Below are positions 1 to 6,707 of a stretch of 10,916 nucleotides of DNA, piece after piece. How positions within the stretch are numbered: the first letter of the stretch is position 1; each line of letters opens with the position of its first letter. The notes under the pieces were generated by a model. It searched no databases. It was not told the origin of the DNA and worked only from the letters and a program-made list of their open reading frames with translations. This DNA comes from Anaerolineales bacterium (GTDB lineage: Bacteria > Chloroflexota > Anaerolineae > Anaerolineales > DRMV01), in NCBI GenBank assembly GCA_015494815.1, contig WGAK01000176.1, positions 1 through 10,916 of the forward strand, in the 5' to 3' direction. A program made the translations under genes and the position numbers.

Positions 1-1
1 A

Positions 2-679
2 CGCCTGGCCCAAGAGGCGCGCGCTCACGGCGTTCCCCTGTGGCGCTTCGAGCACGCGGGGCAACCCCGCGCGGCTGTGGGTCTCACCTTCGGCCTGCTG
101 CTGGCCCTGTTCACCCGCCTGGGCCTGCTGCCCGACCCGGAAGCCGATGTACGGGCCACGCAGGCGGAACTGCAACGCCAACGCGCCGCGCTGGCCTTCG
201 AGGTGAGCACGCCCGAAAACCCCGCCAAGCGGCTGGCCGGGCAACTCATGGGCCGGTGGGTCAGCGTGTTTGGCGCGGAATTCCTGGCCCCGGTGGCCCG
301 CCGCTGGAAGGGGCAAATCAACGAACTCGCCAAGGCCTGGGCCCAGTTCGAGGCCCTGCCCGAGGCCGACCACAACACCCTGGCCGGGCTGGAGCAGCCG
401 CCCGCGCTGCGGCAGGCGTTCATGGCCCTGTTCCTGGACGCCGACGGGCTGCATCCCCGCAATCGGCTACGGGTGGCGCACACCCGGCACATCTTCCTCA
501 CCGAGGGGCTGAACACCGATATGCTGGTGGCGCGGGGGCCCAACCGACTGGCCCAACAGTGGAGCCTGCTGCAACTGGGCGACTACACGGCCTATTACCT
601 GGCCCTGGCCTACGGCGTGGACCCGACGCCCGTGGCCGCGATTGCGCAACTGAAGCAGGCTCTGGCCCCCAAGCCCTGA
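2..679 (+). CDS. Bifunctional phosphoglucose/phosphomannose isomerase, C-terminal part (5' end outside window)
   Basis: Reading frame 2 is open from the first base to a TGA at 677-679, giving 225 residues with no start needed inside the window. The sequence matches the SIS-fold PGI/PMI family (C-terminal bact-PGI_C region), which interconverts glucose-6-P or mannose-6-P with fructose-6-P in the cytoplasm. Visible signatures are RRWKGQINELAK, EADHNTLAG, LGDYTAYYLA and the closing GVDPTPVAAIAQLK. The Glu at 323-325 and the His at 371-373 are 16 residues apart, the same spacing as the catalytic Glu203/His219 pair of the archaeal enzyme. The family's usual NHNE reads DHNT here, so the His is kept and the following Glu is lost. 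The N-terminal SIS half lies upstream of the window. The methyltransferase follows on the same strand after 34 nt, so the two probably share a transcript. The family call is fairly secure; substrate preference is not readable. Confidence 0.85.
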   Translation, partial: RLAQEARAHGVPLWRFEHAGQPRAAVGLTFGLLLALFTRLGLLPDPEADVRATQAELQRQRAALAFEVSTPENPAKRLAGQLMGRWVSVFGAEFLAPVARRWKGQINELAKAWAQFEALPEADHNTLAGLEQPPALRQAFMALFLDADGLHPRNRLRVAHTRHIFLTEGLNTDMLVARGPNRLAQQWSLLQLGDYTAYYLALAYGVDPTPVAAIAQLKQALAPKP

Positions 680-713
680 GCCCGGCCGCCAACCCTTCCC
701 CCAACCCTGTGGC

Positions 714-1616
714 ATGGATTTCTTACGCTACCTGGACGCCAAGGAAACGGTGGATGACCGGGCCCTGAACAAGGATGTGTGGCAGGCGCTGGTGGACGCG
801 GTTGCCGCACGGCCCGGCCCGTTGCGGGTGCTGGACCTGGGGGCCGGCGCGGGGGCCATGCTGCGGCGTCTGTGGCGCTGGGGGCTGCACCCGCACCTGG
901 ACTACACGGGGGTGGACCGCAATCCCGACGCGGTGACCCACGGCCAGGCGCGCACCCTGGCCTGGCTGCGGGCTCACGGCGGGCAAGGGCAGGCCACCGG
1001 CCCGGCGAGCGGCTACGGCGCCTGGGCCGGGCGCACGGTGCGCTGGCAAAGCCACTGCGCGGACGCGGCTGAGTGGCTGGCCCAGGCCCGCGCGCGGTGG
1101 GATGTGGTGGTGGCCCACGCGTTTCTGGACCTGGTGCACTTGCCCACCTGGTTGCGCTGGCTGGCCGCGGCCGCACCGGGCGGTTGGGGGTATCTCACCT
1201 TAGTGTTCGACGGCGTCACGGTGTTCGAGCCGGTGCCCGACCCCGACCTGGAAGCCCGCCTGATGGCGTTGTATCACCGCAGCATGGACGAGCGACGCAC
1301 GGCCACGGGCGCGCCCGCGGGCCACAGCCAGAGCGGGCGACGCCTGTTTGCCGCCTTGCGCGCGACGGGGGCGCGCATTCTGGCCGTGGGCGCGTCAGAC
1401 TGGGTCGTGCACGCGACCGACGGGCGCTACCCCGCGGACGAAGCCTACTTTCTGGCCTATATCGTGGAAACCGTGCGGCAGGCCGTGCGCGAGCACCCGG
1501 CGCTGCCCACCGCCACTGTAGACGCGTGGGCCGCCCAGCGCCGCGAGCACATCGCTCAGGGCACGCTGGTGTACATGGCCCACCAATTGGACTTTCTGGT
1601 GCGGTGGCCCGCCTGA
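714..1616 (+). CDS. Class I SAM-dependent methyltransferase, substrate unknown
   Basis: This 300-residue protein has a Rossmann-type methyltransferase core. Motif I is VLDLGAGAG at residues 39-47. The acidic residue that binds the SAM ribose is in YTGVDRNPDA (Asp68), and a motif IV-like WDVVVAHAFLDLV lies at about 129-141. The C-terminal half (about 165-300) has no recognisable substrate domain; it contains a YPADEAYFLAYIVETV segment and a Trp/His-rich end. No membrane segment or signal peptide is seen. The ATG at 714 has no clear Shine-Dalgarno before it, and translation may be coupled to the isomerase gene ending 34 nt upstream. The neighbouring isomerase hints at, but does not show, a sugar- or lipid-related substrate. 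The stop codon faces the end of the formate dehydrogenase gene, which is convergent and 18 nt away. The fold is confident; the substrate is unknown. Confidence 0.8.
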   Translation: MDFLRYLDAKETVDDRALNKDVWQALVDAVAARPGPLRVLDLGAGAGAMLRRLWRWGLHPHLDYTGVDRNPDAVTHGQARTLAWLRAHGGQGQATGPASGYGAWAGRTVRWQSHCADAAEWLAQARARWDVVVAHAFLDLVHLPTWLRWLAAAAPGGWGYLTLVFDGVTVFEPVPDPDLEARLMALYHRSMDERRTATGAPAGHSQSGRRLFAALRATGARILAVGASDWVVHATDGRYPADEAYFLAYIVETVRQAVREHPALPTATVDAWAAQRREHIAQGTLVYMAHQLDFLVRWPA

Positions 1617-1623
1617 CCGCGCC

Positions 1624-1654
1624 CGCCGCGCCGCTCACCGCCGGCCGCGCGGCG
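1624..1654. other. GC-only inverted repeat at the convergent gene junction
   Basis: A perfect 8-bp inverted repeat (CGCCGCGC at 1624-1631 and GCGCGGCG at 1647-1654, loop 15 nt) spans the 18-bp gap between the two convergent stop codons and runs into the last codons of the formate dehydrogenase gene. There is no T-run on either side, so it is not a classical intrinsic terminator. It could slow polymerase from both directions, or it could be a by-product of the local CG-rich codons. Confidence 0.25.
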
Positions 1655-3794
1655 CCCAGACCGGGTTCACCAGCGCGCTCTCGGGCGCGGGGTCCAGGCG
1701 CACGGGCGTGGCCTTGTAGTGCGGAATCTTGGCCTGAGGGTCCAGCGCATCCAGCGTGAGCAGGTTGGCCGCGGCCTCCGCGAAGTGGAAGGGCAAGAAC
1801 ACCACGCCCGGCGTGGTCTTGTCGGTCACCCGGGCCCGCACCACCACCGCGCCTCGCCGCGACTGCACCCGCACGGGGTCGCCGTCGTCCAGGACCAGCA
1901 TGGCCGCATCCACGGGGTGAATCTCCAGGATGGGCATGGGATACAGCGCGTCCAGGTCCGAATGGCGGGTCATCGTGCCGCCGTGCCAGTGCTCCAGCAG
2001 GCGCCCCGTCACCAGGGTGAAGGGGTACCGGCGATTGGCCGGTTCGGGGGCTTCGGGGAAGTCCAGCGGGAAGAAGCGCCCCTTGCCCGCGGGGAAGCCT
2101 TCGGCATACAGATAGGGCGTGCCCGGATGGTCGGGGCTGGGCACCGGCCACTGCAAGCCCACCTGTTCGATGCGGTCATAGGTGATGCCCCGAAAGGCCG
2201 GCACCGCGGCCGCAATCTCATCCCAAATCTCGCTGGGGTGGGTGTAATCCCAGCCTGCGCTGTAGGGCAGACCCAGTTTGGCCTCGATGCGGCGGGCCAG
2301 GTCACACAGAATCTGCCAGTCGGGGCGGGCCTGGCCGCGCGGTGCGATGGCCTGCCGCACCCGCTGCACGCGGCGGTCCGTGTTGGTGAAGGTGCCGTCC
2401 TTCTCGGCAAAGGACGCGGCCGGAAGGAACACATCCGCATACACGGCCGTCTCGTTGAGGAACAGGTCTTGGGCCACGAGGAAGTCCACCTGGCGTAGGT
2501 GCGCTTCGGCTTCGGCCAGGTTGGGCTCCGACATCAACGGATTCTCGCCCATGACATACAGGGCCCGCACGCCCTGCGGCCCGGCGGCTTTGAGGATTTC
2601 GGTGACCGTGAGGCCGGGCTCGGTGGGGAGGGTGCCGGGGGGCAGGTTCCACACGCGCTCCCAGTGTGCGGCGTTGGCGGGGTCGCTCACTTTCATGTAG
2701 CCCGGATACACGCTGTTGAGCACGCCCACATCCGACGCGCCCTGCACATTGTTCTGGCCGCGCAGGGGGTTGAGGCCCGTACCCACTTTACCCACATGGC
2801 CCGTAAGCAGGGCCAGATGCACCAGGGAGAGCACGCTGGCCGTGCCGTGCGCGAACTGGGTCATGCCCATGCCCCAGAAGAGCATGGCCCGCCGGGCCTG
2901 CGCATAGAGCCGGGCCGCCGCGATGATGTCCTCTTTGGGCACGCCGGTGACCTGCTCCGCGTATTCCGGGGTGAATTTTTCCATCGCGCGGGCGAATTCC
3001 TCGAAGCCCACGGTGTGCTCGCGCACGAAGGCCTCGTTGTACCAGCCTTCGCGGATGATGACATGCGCAATGGCCGAGAACAGGGGCACATTGGTGCCCG
3101 GACGCAACGGCAGCCACAGGGTGGCATAGTCCACCAACTCGATGCGTCGCGGGTCTACCACAATGAGTTTGACGCCCCGCTCTTGCGCCGCGCGCTTGAT
3201 GAACGCGCCGACGACGGGATGGTTTTCGGTGGTGTTGGAGCCCGCGATGAGGGCCACTTCGGTCTCCAGCACCTCCAGGGCGCGGTTGCTCATGGCTGCG
3301 GAGCCGATGGCCGCCTGCAGGGCCGACACCGTCGAAGCGTGGCACAGGCGCGCGCAGTGGTCCACGCTGTGGGTTTGGAACAGGGCCCGGAAGAGTTTTT
3401 GCAGCAGGTAGTTGTCTTCGTTGGTGGCCTTGGCGCTGCCATAGGCCGCCAGCGCGCGGGGGCCGCTTTCGCGGTAGATGCGCACCAGATTGTCGGCCAC
3501 CAGGTCCAGCGCTTCGTCCCACGAGACTTCGACCCAATCGTCCAGGCTTTGGGCGGGCGTGCGTTGCCCCCCGCGTTGGGGTGTCTTGCGCACCAGCGGT
3601 CGGGTGACGCGATGGGGGTGGTAAATGTAGTCCAGGCCGTAGCGACCTTTGACGCACAACAACCCGCGATTGGCGACGCCGTCCCAGGGGGCCTGCACTT
3701 CGAAGATGTAATCGTCGCGCAAGTGCAAATCCAGGGTACACCCCACGCCGCAATACGGACAGATGGTACGCACCACACGGTCGGGCTGCAACAT
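1635..3794 (-). CDS. fdhF: Formate dehydrogenase alpha subunit, FdhF type (Mo-bisMGD, 4Fe-4S, Cys form)
   Basis: This 719-residue molybdopterin oxidoreductase aligns along its whole length with E. coli FdhF (715 residues), which oxidises formate to CO2. One 4Fe-4S cluster is bound by Cys12, Cys15, Cys19 and Cys47 (CPYCGVGC, then LCVKG, whose Lys50 is the conserved electron-relay lysine). The metal ligand is Cys151 in ARLCH, where E. coli has selenocysteine; it is coded by TGC at 3342-3344 and followed by the conserved His152. The active-site Arg is Arg345 in NPLRGQNNVQGASD. The C-terminal molybdopterin-dinucleotide-binding domain covers about 590-710. There is no Tat signal, so it is probably cytoplasmic. 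An ATG 24 nt upstream is in frame, but the strong AGGAGG six bases before 3794 fixes the shorter start. No electron-transfer partner, FdhD or cofactor gene is in the window, so the redox partner is unknown. Related catalytic subunits with other substrates cannot be fully excluded. Confidence 0.9.
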   Translation of the reverse strand: MLQPDRVVRTICPYCGVGCTLDLHLRDDYIFEVQAPWDGVANRGLLCVKGRYGLDYIYHPHRVTRPLVRKTPQRGGQRTPAQSLDDWVEVSWDEALDLVADNLVRIYRESGPRALAAYGSAKATNEDNYLLQKLFRALFQTHSVDHCARLCHASTVSALQAAIGSAAMSNRALEVLETEVALIAGSNTTENHPVVGAFIKRAAQERGVKLIVVDPRRIELVDYATLWLPLRPGTNVPLFSAIAHVIIREGWYNEAFVREHTVGFEEFARAMEKFTPEYAEQVTGVPKEDIIAAARLYAQARRAMLFWGMGMTQFAHGTASVLSLVHLALLTGHVGKVGTGLNPLRGQNNVQGASDVGVLNSVYPGYMKVSDPANAAHWERVWNLPPGTLPTEPGLTVTEILKAAGPQGVRALYVMGENPLMSEPNLAEAEAHLRQVDFLVAQDLFLNETAVYADVFLPAASFAEKDGTFTNTDRRVQRVRQAIAPRGQARPDWQILCDLARRIEAKLGLPYSAGWDYTHPSEIWDEIAAAVPAFRGITYDRIEQVGLQWPVPSPDHPGTPYLYAEGFPAGKGRFFPLDFPEAPEPANRRYPFTLVTGRLLEHWHGGTMTRHSDLDALYPMPILEIHPVDAAMLVLDDGDPVRVQSRRGAVVVRARVTDKTTPGVVFLPFHFAEAAANLLTLDALDPQAKIPHYKATPVRLDPAPESALVNPVWAPRGRR

Positions 3795-3800
3795 GAGAGG

Positions 3801-3806
3801 CCTCCT
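3801..3806 (-). promoter_or_regulatory. Shine-Dalgarno AGGAGG fixing the formate dehydrogenase start
   Basis: A perfect AGGAGG lies 6 nt before the ATG at 3794. It overlaps the stretch that would be coding if the upstream in-frame ATG at 3818 were used, which argues for 3794 as the true start. Confidence 0.8.
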
Positions 3807-3850
3807 ACCAGGGAGCACAGCACACGCGGGACGAATGAGCAGGCGTTTTC

Positions 3851-3859
3851 AGTATACCA
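3851..3859 (-). promoter_or_regulatory. Extended -10 promoter of the formate dehydrogenase gene
   Basis: TGGTATACT on the minus strand fits an extended -10 element (TGn followed by TATAAT with one mismatch). No convincing -35 lies 16-18 bp upstream, as expected for this promoter class. The predicted start of transcription is near 3844, giving a leader of about 50 nt that contains the Shine-Dalgarno. Confidence 0.5.
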
Positions 3860-3892
3860 CGAGCGGCCGCGGGCGCGGTTTTTGAATATCGA

Positions 3893-3908
3893 GGGCCGCG
3901 CGCGGCCC
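3893..3908. repeat. 16-bp perfect GC palindrome between formate dehydrogenase and protease genes
   Basis: GGGCCGCGCGCGGCCC is perfectly self-complementary. Its core GCCGCGCGCGGC occurs again at 3921-3932 and at 6638-6649, each time between genes. It sits just downstream of the protease terminator hairpin and about 35 bp upstream of the formate dehydrogenase -10. It could be an operator, a second transcript-ending hairpin without a loop, or simple GC bias. Confidence 0.35.
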
Positions 3909-3910
3909 CA

Positions 3911-3951
3911 CAAAACCAATGCCGCGCGCGGCGCAGGGCCACGCGCGGCAT
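3911..3951 (-). terminator. Probable intrinsic terminator of the protease gene
   Basis: About 31 nt after the protease stop there is a perfect 10-bp inverted repeat (ATGCCGCGCG at 3919-3928, CGCGCGGCAT at 3942-3951). Beyond one A/C mismatch the stem continues for three more pairs. On the minus strand it is followed by TGGTTTTG, a short and imperfect T-tract. It also insulates the formate dehydrogenase promoter from read-through. Confidence 0.55.
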
Positions 3952-3982
3952 CGGCTAAGGAGGAGGGAGGGAGACCGCAATG

Positions 3983-5731
3983 TCAGGGCAGTGCGCCGAC
4001 GACCTGGAAGGTGTCGAGCACGTTCTGCAACACGGTAAGCGCATTGTCGTCCAGGGGGTCCACATTGACGACTACCAGCATCAGATACGCGGTGGGATTG
4101 TCCTTGGGTCGCACGGCCACCACGACGGAGGCGATGCGGCCATTATCGCCGCAGCGCTCCCACAGTTTGAAGGCACCTTCGTATAGCGGGTCCGAATAGT
4201 CGCCCTGGTCCGATATGGTGCAACTGCCGAACCACCCGTCGGTGCCGTCCAGCAGTTGGGCATAGCCGCCGATGCGGCCGAAATCGCGCGACGCGGCCAC
4301 CCACACACCGGGGCCGTTGAGGTTGTTGAAGGCATACAGGTCGGGCGCGGCCTGTATGCTGGCGGCCACCACATCGTACGTGCTGCCGTCGGACTTGGTC
4401 CAGGTGGTCTCCCACAGCGTGCCGTCGGTGTCCGCGGTCCATGCGGCGGGCACGGCGACCTGGATGGCGCCGGTGTTGTCCGCAATGGTGACATAGTCGC
4501 CGGCCGCGCCGGTGCCGCCCGCGCTACCGCCGGTCTGCGAGCCGCCGCTCGAGCCGCCCAGCGAGGCCTCGACGGTCAGCGTCTGGCCCGAGTTCAGGGT
4601 TCCGCTCAGCACCTCGCCGGTGTCGAGGCGCAGCACTTTGACCTTGATGGCCGCGTCGGCCGAGCGGCTGGCCAGGATTTCGCAATACTCCTTCATGGTG
4701 CCGTTGAGGGCGATGGCGATGTTCTCGATTTCAAAGATGATGTCGCCGGGGCGAATCCCAACCCGGTCGGCCGGCGAGCCCGATTCCACCGACGCCACCC
4801 AGATGCCCGAGAAGGAGCCGTCTTCTAAAGCAATGGCCTCGCCGTTGATACCCAGCCAGCGGTAAGGCTTGCCCTGCCGCAGGTAGTCGTTCACCACAGG
4901 CCGGGCCAGTTCCGCGGGGATGGCCAAGTTGATGTCCTGCAGGTTGCCGCCTGCGTAGTTGATGCCCACGACCTCGCCCTGGGGCGTAATCAGCGGGCCG
5001 CCCGAATTGCCGCCCCGGATGCGCGCGTCGTGCAGATAGACATACTCCAACGAGGCCCACGACACATCGCCGATTTCGTGGGTCTTGGAGATAATGCCCT
5101 TGGTGAGGGTATACTGCCAGTGGTCGCCCACGCCCGGATAACCGGCCGCGTAGACTTCCATCCCCACATCCACCGGGCCTTCATACCACTTGAGGAAGAC
5201 CGGGAAGGGCCCGCCTTCGATTTGGATGACGGCCAGGTCCATGCACTCCGAGGCCGCCAACACCCGCGCCGGAAATTCCTGGTCCACCTCGCCGCCGATG
5301 TAGACCTTGAGGGTTGCGGCCCCGGCCACCACATGGTTGTTGGTCACCGCGATGCCCGAGGGGTCAATGAGGAAGCCGCTGCCAATCCATTGCTCGTTGT
5401 ACACGGTCTCACCGCCCGCGTCCAGTTCGGCCAGCGTGCCCGTGGCCAACACCTTGACCACCGCGCTCTCGGCCTCCTGGAAGGAGCGCGCGGGACGACC
5501 GGGACGACCGCCCGGGTTCCCCTGGGGGCCGGTCTGCGGGCCAGCCTGCGGGCCGGTTTGCGGGCCCGCGCCGTTGTTGCCCAGTCCGCCGCCAGGGCCG
5601 GCCTGCTGCGGCCCCGCGGGCGCCGCGGTCGCCACGGCGGCCTCATCACCGCCCTGGCCACCGAACAGGCCGCCGCAAGCCAGCGTCAATAACGCGAAAA
5701 GGGCGAGCAGAAACCACCAACGTTTGGACAT
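3983..5731 (-). CDS. Lipoprotein trypsin-like serine protease with PDZ domain (S1C/HtrA-like)
   Basis: This is a 582-residue exported protease. Residues 1-19 look like a lipoprotein signal (MSKRWW, hydrophobic core, LTLAC with Cys19), so it is probably anchored on the outer face of the membrane. A low-complexity Gly/Pro/Gln linker (about 20-80) contains GPQT/GPQA repeats. The trypsin-like domain (about 85-285) has the full triad: His133 in TNNHVV, Asp165 in MDLAVI and Ser243 in GGNSGGPL. A PDZ domain follows (about 290-385, SPADRVGIRPGD). After a Gly/Ser linker (391-411) comes a C-terminal domain of about 170 residues with two cysteines (504 and 527) that could pair. I do not recognise it with certainty; its pattern resembles PsbP-like folds. 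AAAGGAGG five bases before the ATG supports this start. The gene is likely monocistronic, with its own promoter and terminator. Its expected role is envelope protein quality control or processing; the substrates are unknown. Confidence 0.88.
   Translation of the reverse strand: MSKRWWFLLALFALLTLACGGLFGGQGGDEAAVATAAPAGPQQAGPGGGLGNNGAGPQTGPQAGPQTGPQGNPGGRPGRPARSFQEAESAVVKVLATGTLAELDAGGETVYNEQWIGSGFLIDPSGIAVTNNHVVAGAATLKVYIGGEVDQEFPARVLAASECMDLAVIQIEGGPFPVFLKWYEGPVDVGMEVYAAGYPGVGDHWQYTLTKGIISKTHEIGDVSWASLEYVYLHDARIRGGNSGGPLITPQGEVVGINYAGGNLQDINLAIPAELARPVVNDYLRQGKPYRWLGINGEAIALEDGSFSGIWVASVESGSPADRVGIRPGDIIFEIENIAIALNGTMKEYCEILASRSADAAIKVKVLRLDTGEVLSGTLNSGQTLTVEASLGGSSGGSQTGGSAGGTGAAGDYVTIADNTGAIQVAVPAAWTADTDGTLWETTWTKSDGSTYDVVAASIQAAPDLYAFNNLNGPGVWVAASRDFGRIGGYAQLLDGTDGWFGSCTISDQGDYSDPLYEGAFKLWERCGDNGRIASVVVAVRPKDNPTAYLMLVVVNVDPLDDNALTVLQNVLDTFQVVGALP
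5531..5566. repeat. 12-bp tandem repeat encoding the GPQ[T/A] linker of the protease
   Basis: Three in-frame copies of a 12-bp unit (GGTCTGCGGGCC, AGCCTGCGGGCC, GGTTTGCGGGCC) lie in tandem, with a degenerate fourth at 5519-5530. On the minus strand they encode GPQT/GPQA units of the spacer between the lipid anchor and the protease domain. Copy number could vary between strains without breaking the frame. Confidence 0.75.
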
Positions 5732-5776
5732 GTCGTCCTCCTTTAGGCGATAAAAAAGATGAACCGTCGTGACCTC

Positions 5777-5785
5777 ATTGTAGCA
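5777..5785 (-). promoter_or_regulatory. Extended -10 promoter of the protease gene
   Basis: TGCTACAAT on the minus strand is an extended -10 (TGn plus TACAAT, one mismatch to TATAAT) with no good -35. Transcription would start near 5770, about 40 nt before the ATG at 5731. The layout resembles the formate dehydrogenase promoter. Confidence 0.5.
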
Positions 5786-5827
5786 AAAGAGCGGGGCGCG
5801 CGCGGAAGCAACGCGGTCAAGAAGTCA

Positions 5828-6493
5828 TCAACTTCCGCCGCATAACTGCAACGGCAGCATGTGCACCGACGACGCGGCCGCTTCGTTGCCGTTGCCGTCC
5901 AGCGCCTTCACCTGATAATACAGGGCGTCGTACCGGTCGGGCGCATCCAGGAGCACCGGGGCGTCCATGCTGACATCCACCTCGGCCTGATAGCGCCCTT
6001 CCCCCACGGGGAACATGGTCAGGGCCTGCCGCAAGACGGGGGGCGCGGCGGCTTGTCGGCCGTAGCCGAAGTAGAGGATGACCTCGTCCCCCGGCACCGT
6101 GGGAGCGACCTGGGCCTGAATGTGCACCACCGTGGGCTCGGCCGGGCCGCACTGGGCGCCGAAGAAGACTTGCGGCACCGAGGCCTGCACCTGAATGGGC
6201 GTGCCCGGCAACGGAGCCGTTGGCGGCATGGTCGGCGGCACGGCCGCGCCGTTGCCGTGCCTGGGGGCCAGCGAAGCCCAGGGAGCCGGGCCCGGCGTGG
6301 AAGTCGCCACCGCAAGCGCCGCCGGCTCCCCGGCAAGGCCCGCGGCCGGCATCGTCGCCTCCATCGCGAGCGGAGCCGCGACCTCGGTCGGTGCCACCGT
6401 GAAGGACCATTGAAACTGAAAGCCACGACACGCCAGGCCCACGAGGAGCAACGCGCCTGCCCCCAAGGCCAGCCACCGCGCGGATGTACCCAT
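5828..6493 (-). CDS. Small lipoprotein of unknown function, likely beta-sandwich domain
   Basis: This is a 221-residue exported protein. The N-terminus MGTSARWLAL followed by a hydrophobic stretch and VGLAC (Cys22) is a lipoprotein signal. Residues 30-100 are a Pro/Ala/Thr-rich, poorly structured linker. The C-terminal part (about 100-218) has alternating hydrophobic strands, a DRYDALYYQVKALDGNGNE segment typical of Ig-like or fibronectin-like extracellular domains, and two cysteines (115 and 218) at its edges that could form a disulphide. I recognise no enzyme motif. Upstream in-frame starts exist at 6538 and below, but AGGAGG at 6501-6506, 7 nt before the ATG at 6493, and the signal peptide beginning there decide the start. 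The gene is divergent from the SARP-type regulator, and its promoter carries the TGACG direct repeat shared with the two membrane-protein genes near the right end. Confidence 0.75.
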   Translation of the reverse strand: MGTSARWLALGAGALLLVGLACRGFQFQWSFTVAPTEVAAPLAMEATMPAAGLAGEPAALAVATSTPGPAPWASLAPRHGNGAAVPPTMPPTAPLPGTPIQVQASVPQVFFGAQCGPAEPTVVHIQAQVAPTVPGDEVILYFGYGRQAAAPPVLRQALTMFPVGEGRYQAEVDVSMDAPVLLDAPDRYDALYYQVKALDGNGNEAAASSVHMLPLQLCGGS

Positions 6494-6500
6494 GAACTCG

Positions 6501-6506
6501 CCTCCT
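6501..6506 (-). promoter_or_regulatory. Shine-Dalgarno AGGAGG fixing the small lipoprotein start
   Basis: A perfect AGGAGG lies 7 nt before the ATG at 6493. It selects this codon over the in-frame starts further upstream, the furthest of which (6538) lies only about 5 nt inside the predicted transcript. Confidence 0.75.
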
Positions 6507-6549
6507 GCCGTGAGATGATGCGCGCCCGTTGGGGTCACGAGGTATGCGT

Positions 6550-6580
6550 ACTATGCCCTAAGGGCGTCAGAGAAGCGTCA
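6550..6580 (-). promoter_or_regulatory. Promoter with TGACG direct-repeat operator, lipoprotein gene
   Basis: On the minus strand TGACGCTTCTCTGACG (6580 down to 6565) is a direct repeat with an 11-bp period. Nine bases later comes CATAGT (6555-6550), a weak -10 matching four of six consensus bases. The same arrangement, with 15 of 16 operator bases identical, stands before the gene at 10700. The repeat covers the usual -35 region, which suggests activator-dependent transcription from near 6543. The candidate activator is the divergently transcribed SARP-type protein; this link is inferred from geometry and position only. Confidence 0.6.
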
Positions 6581-6637
6581 GCAAACGCCCGGCTTTCGAG
6601 ATGTTTAATGGGAGAAAATTGGCTCGGGCCCACAACC

Positions 6638-6649
6638 GCCGCGCGCGGC
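6638..6649. repeat. 12-bp palindrome GCCGCGCGCGGC upstream of the SARP gene promoter
   Basis: This is the third intergenic copy of the 12-bp palindrome also found at 3895-3906 and 3921-3932. Here it lies 12 bp upstream of the TATAAT of the regulator gene, over the position of a -35 element. A protein bound there could repress or activate the regulator; GC bias is the simple alternative. Confidence 0.3.
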
Positions 6650-6661
6650 CGCGATTCTCGT

Positions 6662-6667
6662 TATAAT
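6662..6667 (+). promoter_or_regulatory. Consensus -10 (TATAAT) of the SARP-type regulator gene
   Basis: A perfect TATAAT stands out in GC-rich surroundings, 40 nt before the ATG at 6708. No -35 match is seen 16-18 bp upstream (that stretch is CG-only) and the extended TGn is absent (CGT instead). A GAGAGG three bases before the ATG is a weak, close ribosome binding site. Confidence 0.5.
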
Positions 6668-6707
6668 AAGGGTACCGAGCCGACCTGGTCCCCCGCGCGA
6701 GAGGTTC

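Noticed and set aside
1216..2151. A 311-codon minus-strand frame across the convergent junction
   Set aside because: It overlaps both recognised genes out of frame, is low-complexity Arg/Pro/Ala-rich and has no ribosome binding site of note.
3342..3344. Possible selenocysteine codon in the formate dehydrogenase
   Set aside because: The codon at the metal-ligand position is TGC (Cys), so neither a SECIS element nor recoding is needed.
2499..4199. A 566-codon open frame on the plus strand opposite the formate dehydrogenase gene
   Set aside because: It is antisense to a gene with clear catalytic motifs, has a His/Gly/Arg-rich composition typical of mirrored GC-rich codons, and matches no family.
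5506..5587. GC-rich repetitive stretch considered as a CRISPR-like or mobile repeat
   Set aside because: The units are contiguous, in frame and encode a Gly/Pro/Gln linker; there are no spacers.
5783..5827. Terminator for the small lipoprotein gene in the gap before the protease gene
   Set aside because: Only a weak CGCG/CGCG stem followed by CTCTTTT was found, and these bases form the upstream part of the protease promoter; read-through between the two genes cannot be excluded.
6565..6580. The TGACG repeat here as part of the plus-strand SARP promoter (autoregulation)
   Set aside because: It lies about 80-100 bp upstream of the SARP -10 and is oriented and spaced for the minus-strand lipoprotein promoter; autoregulation remains possible but is not shown by the spacing.
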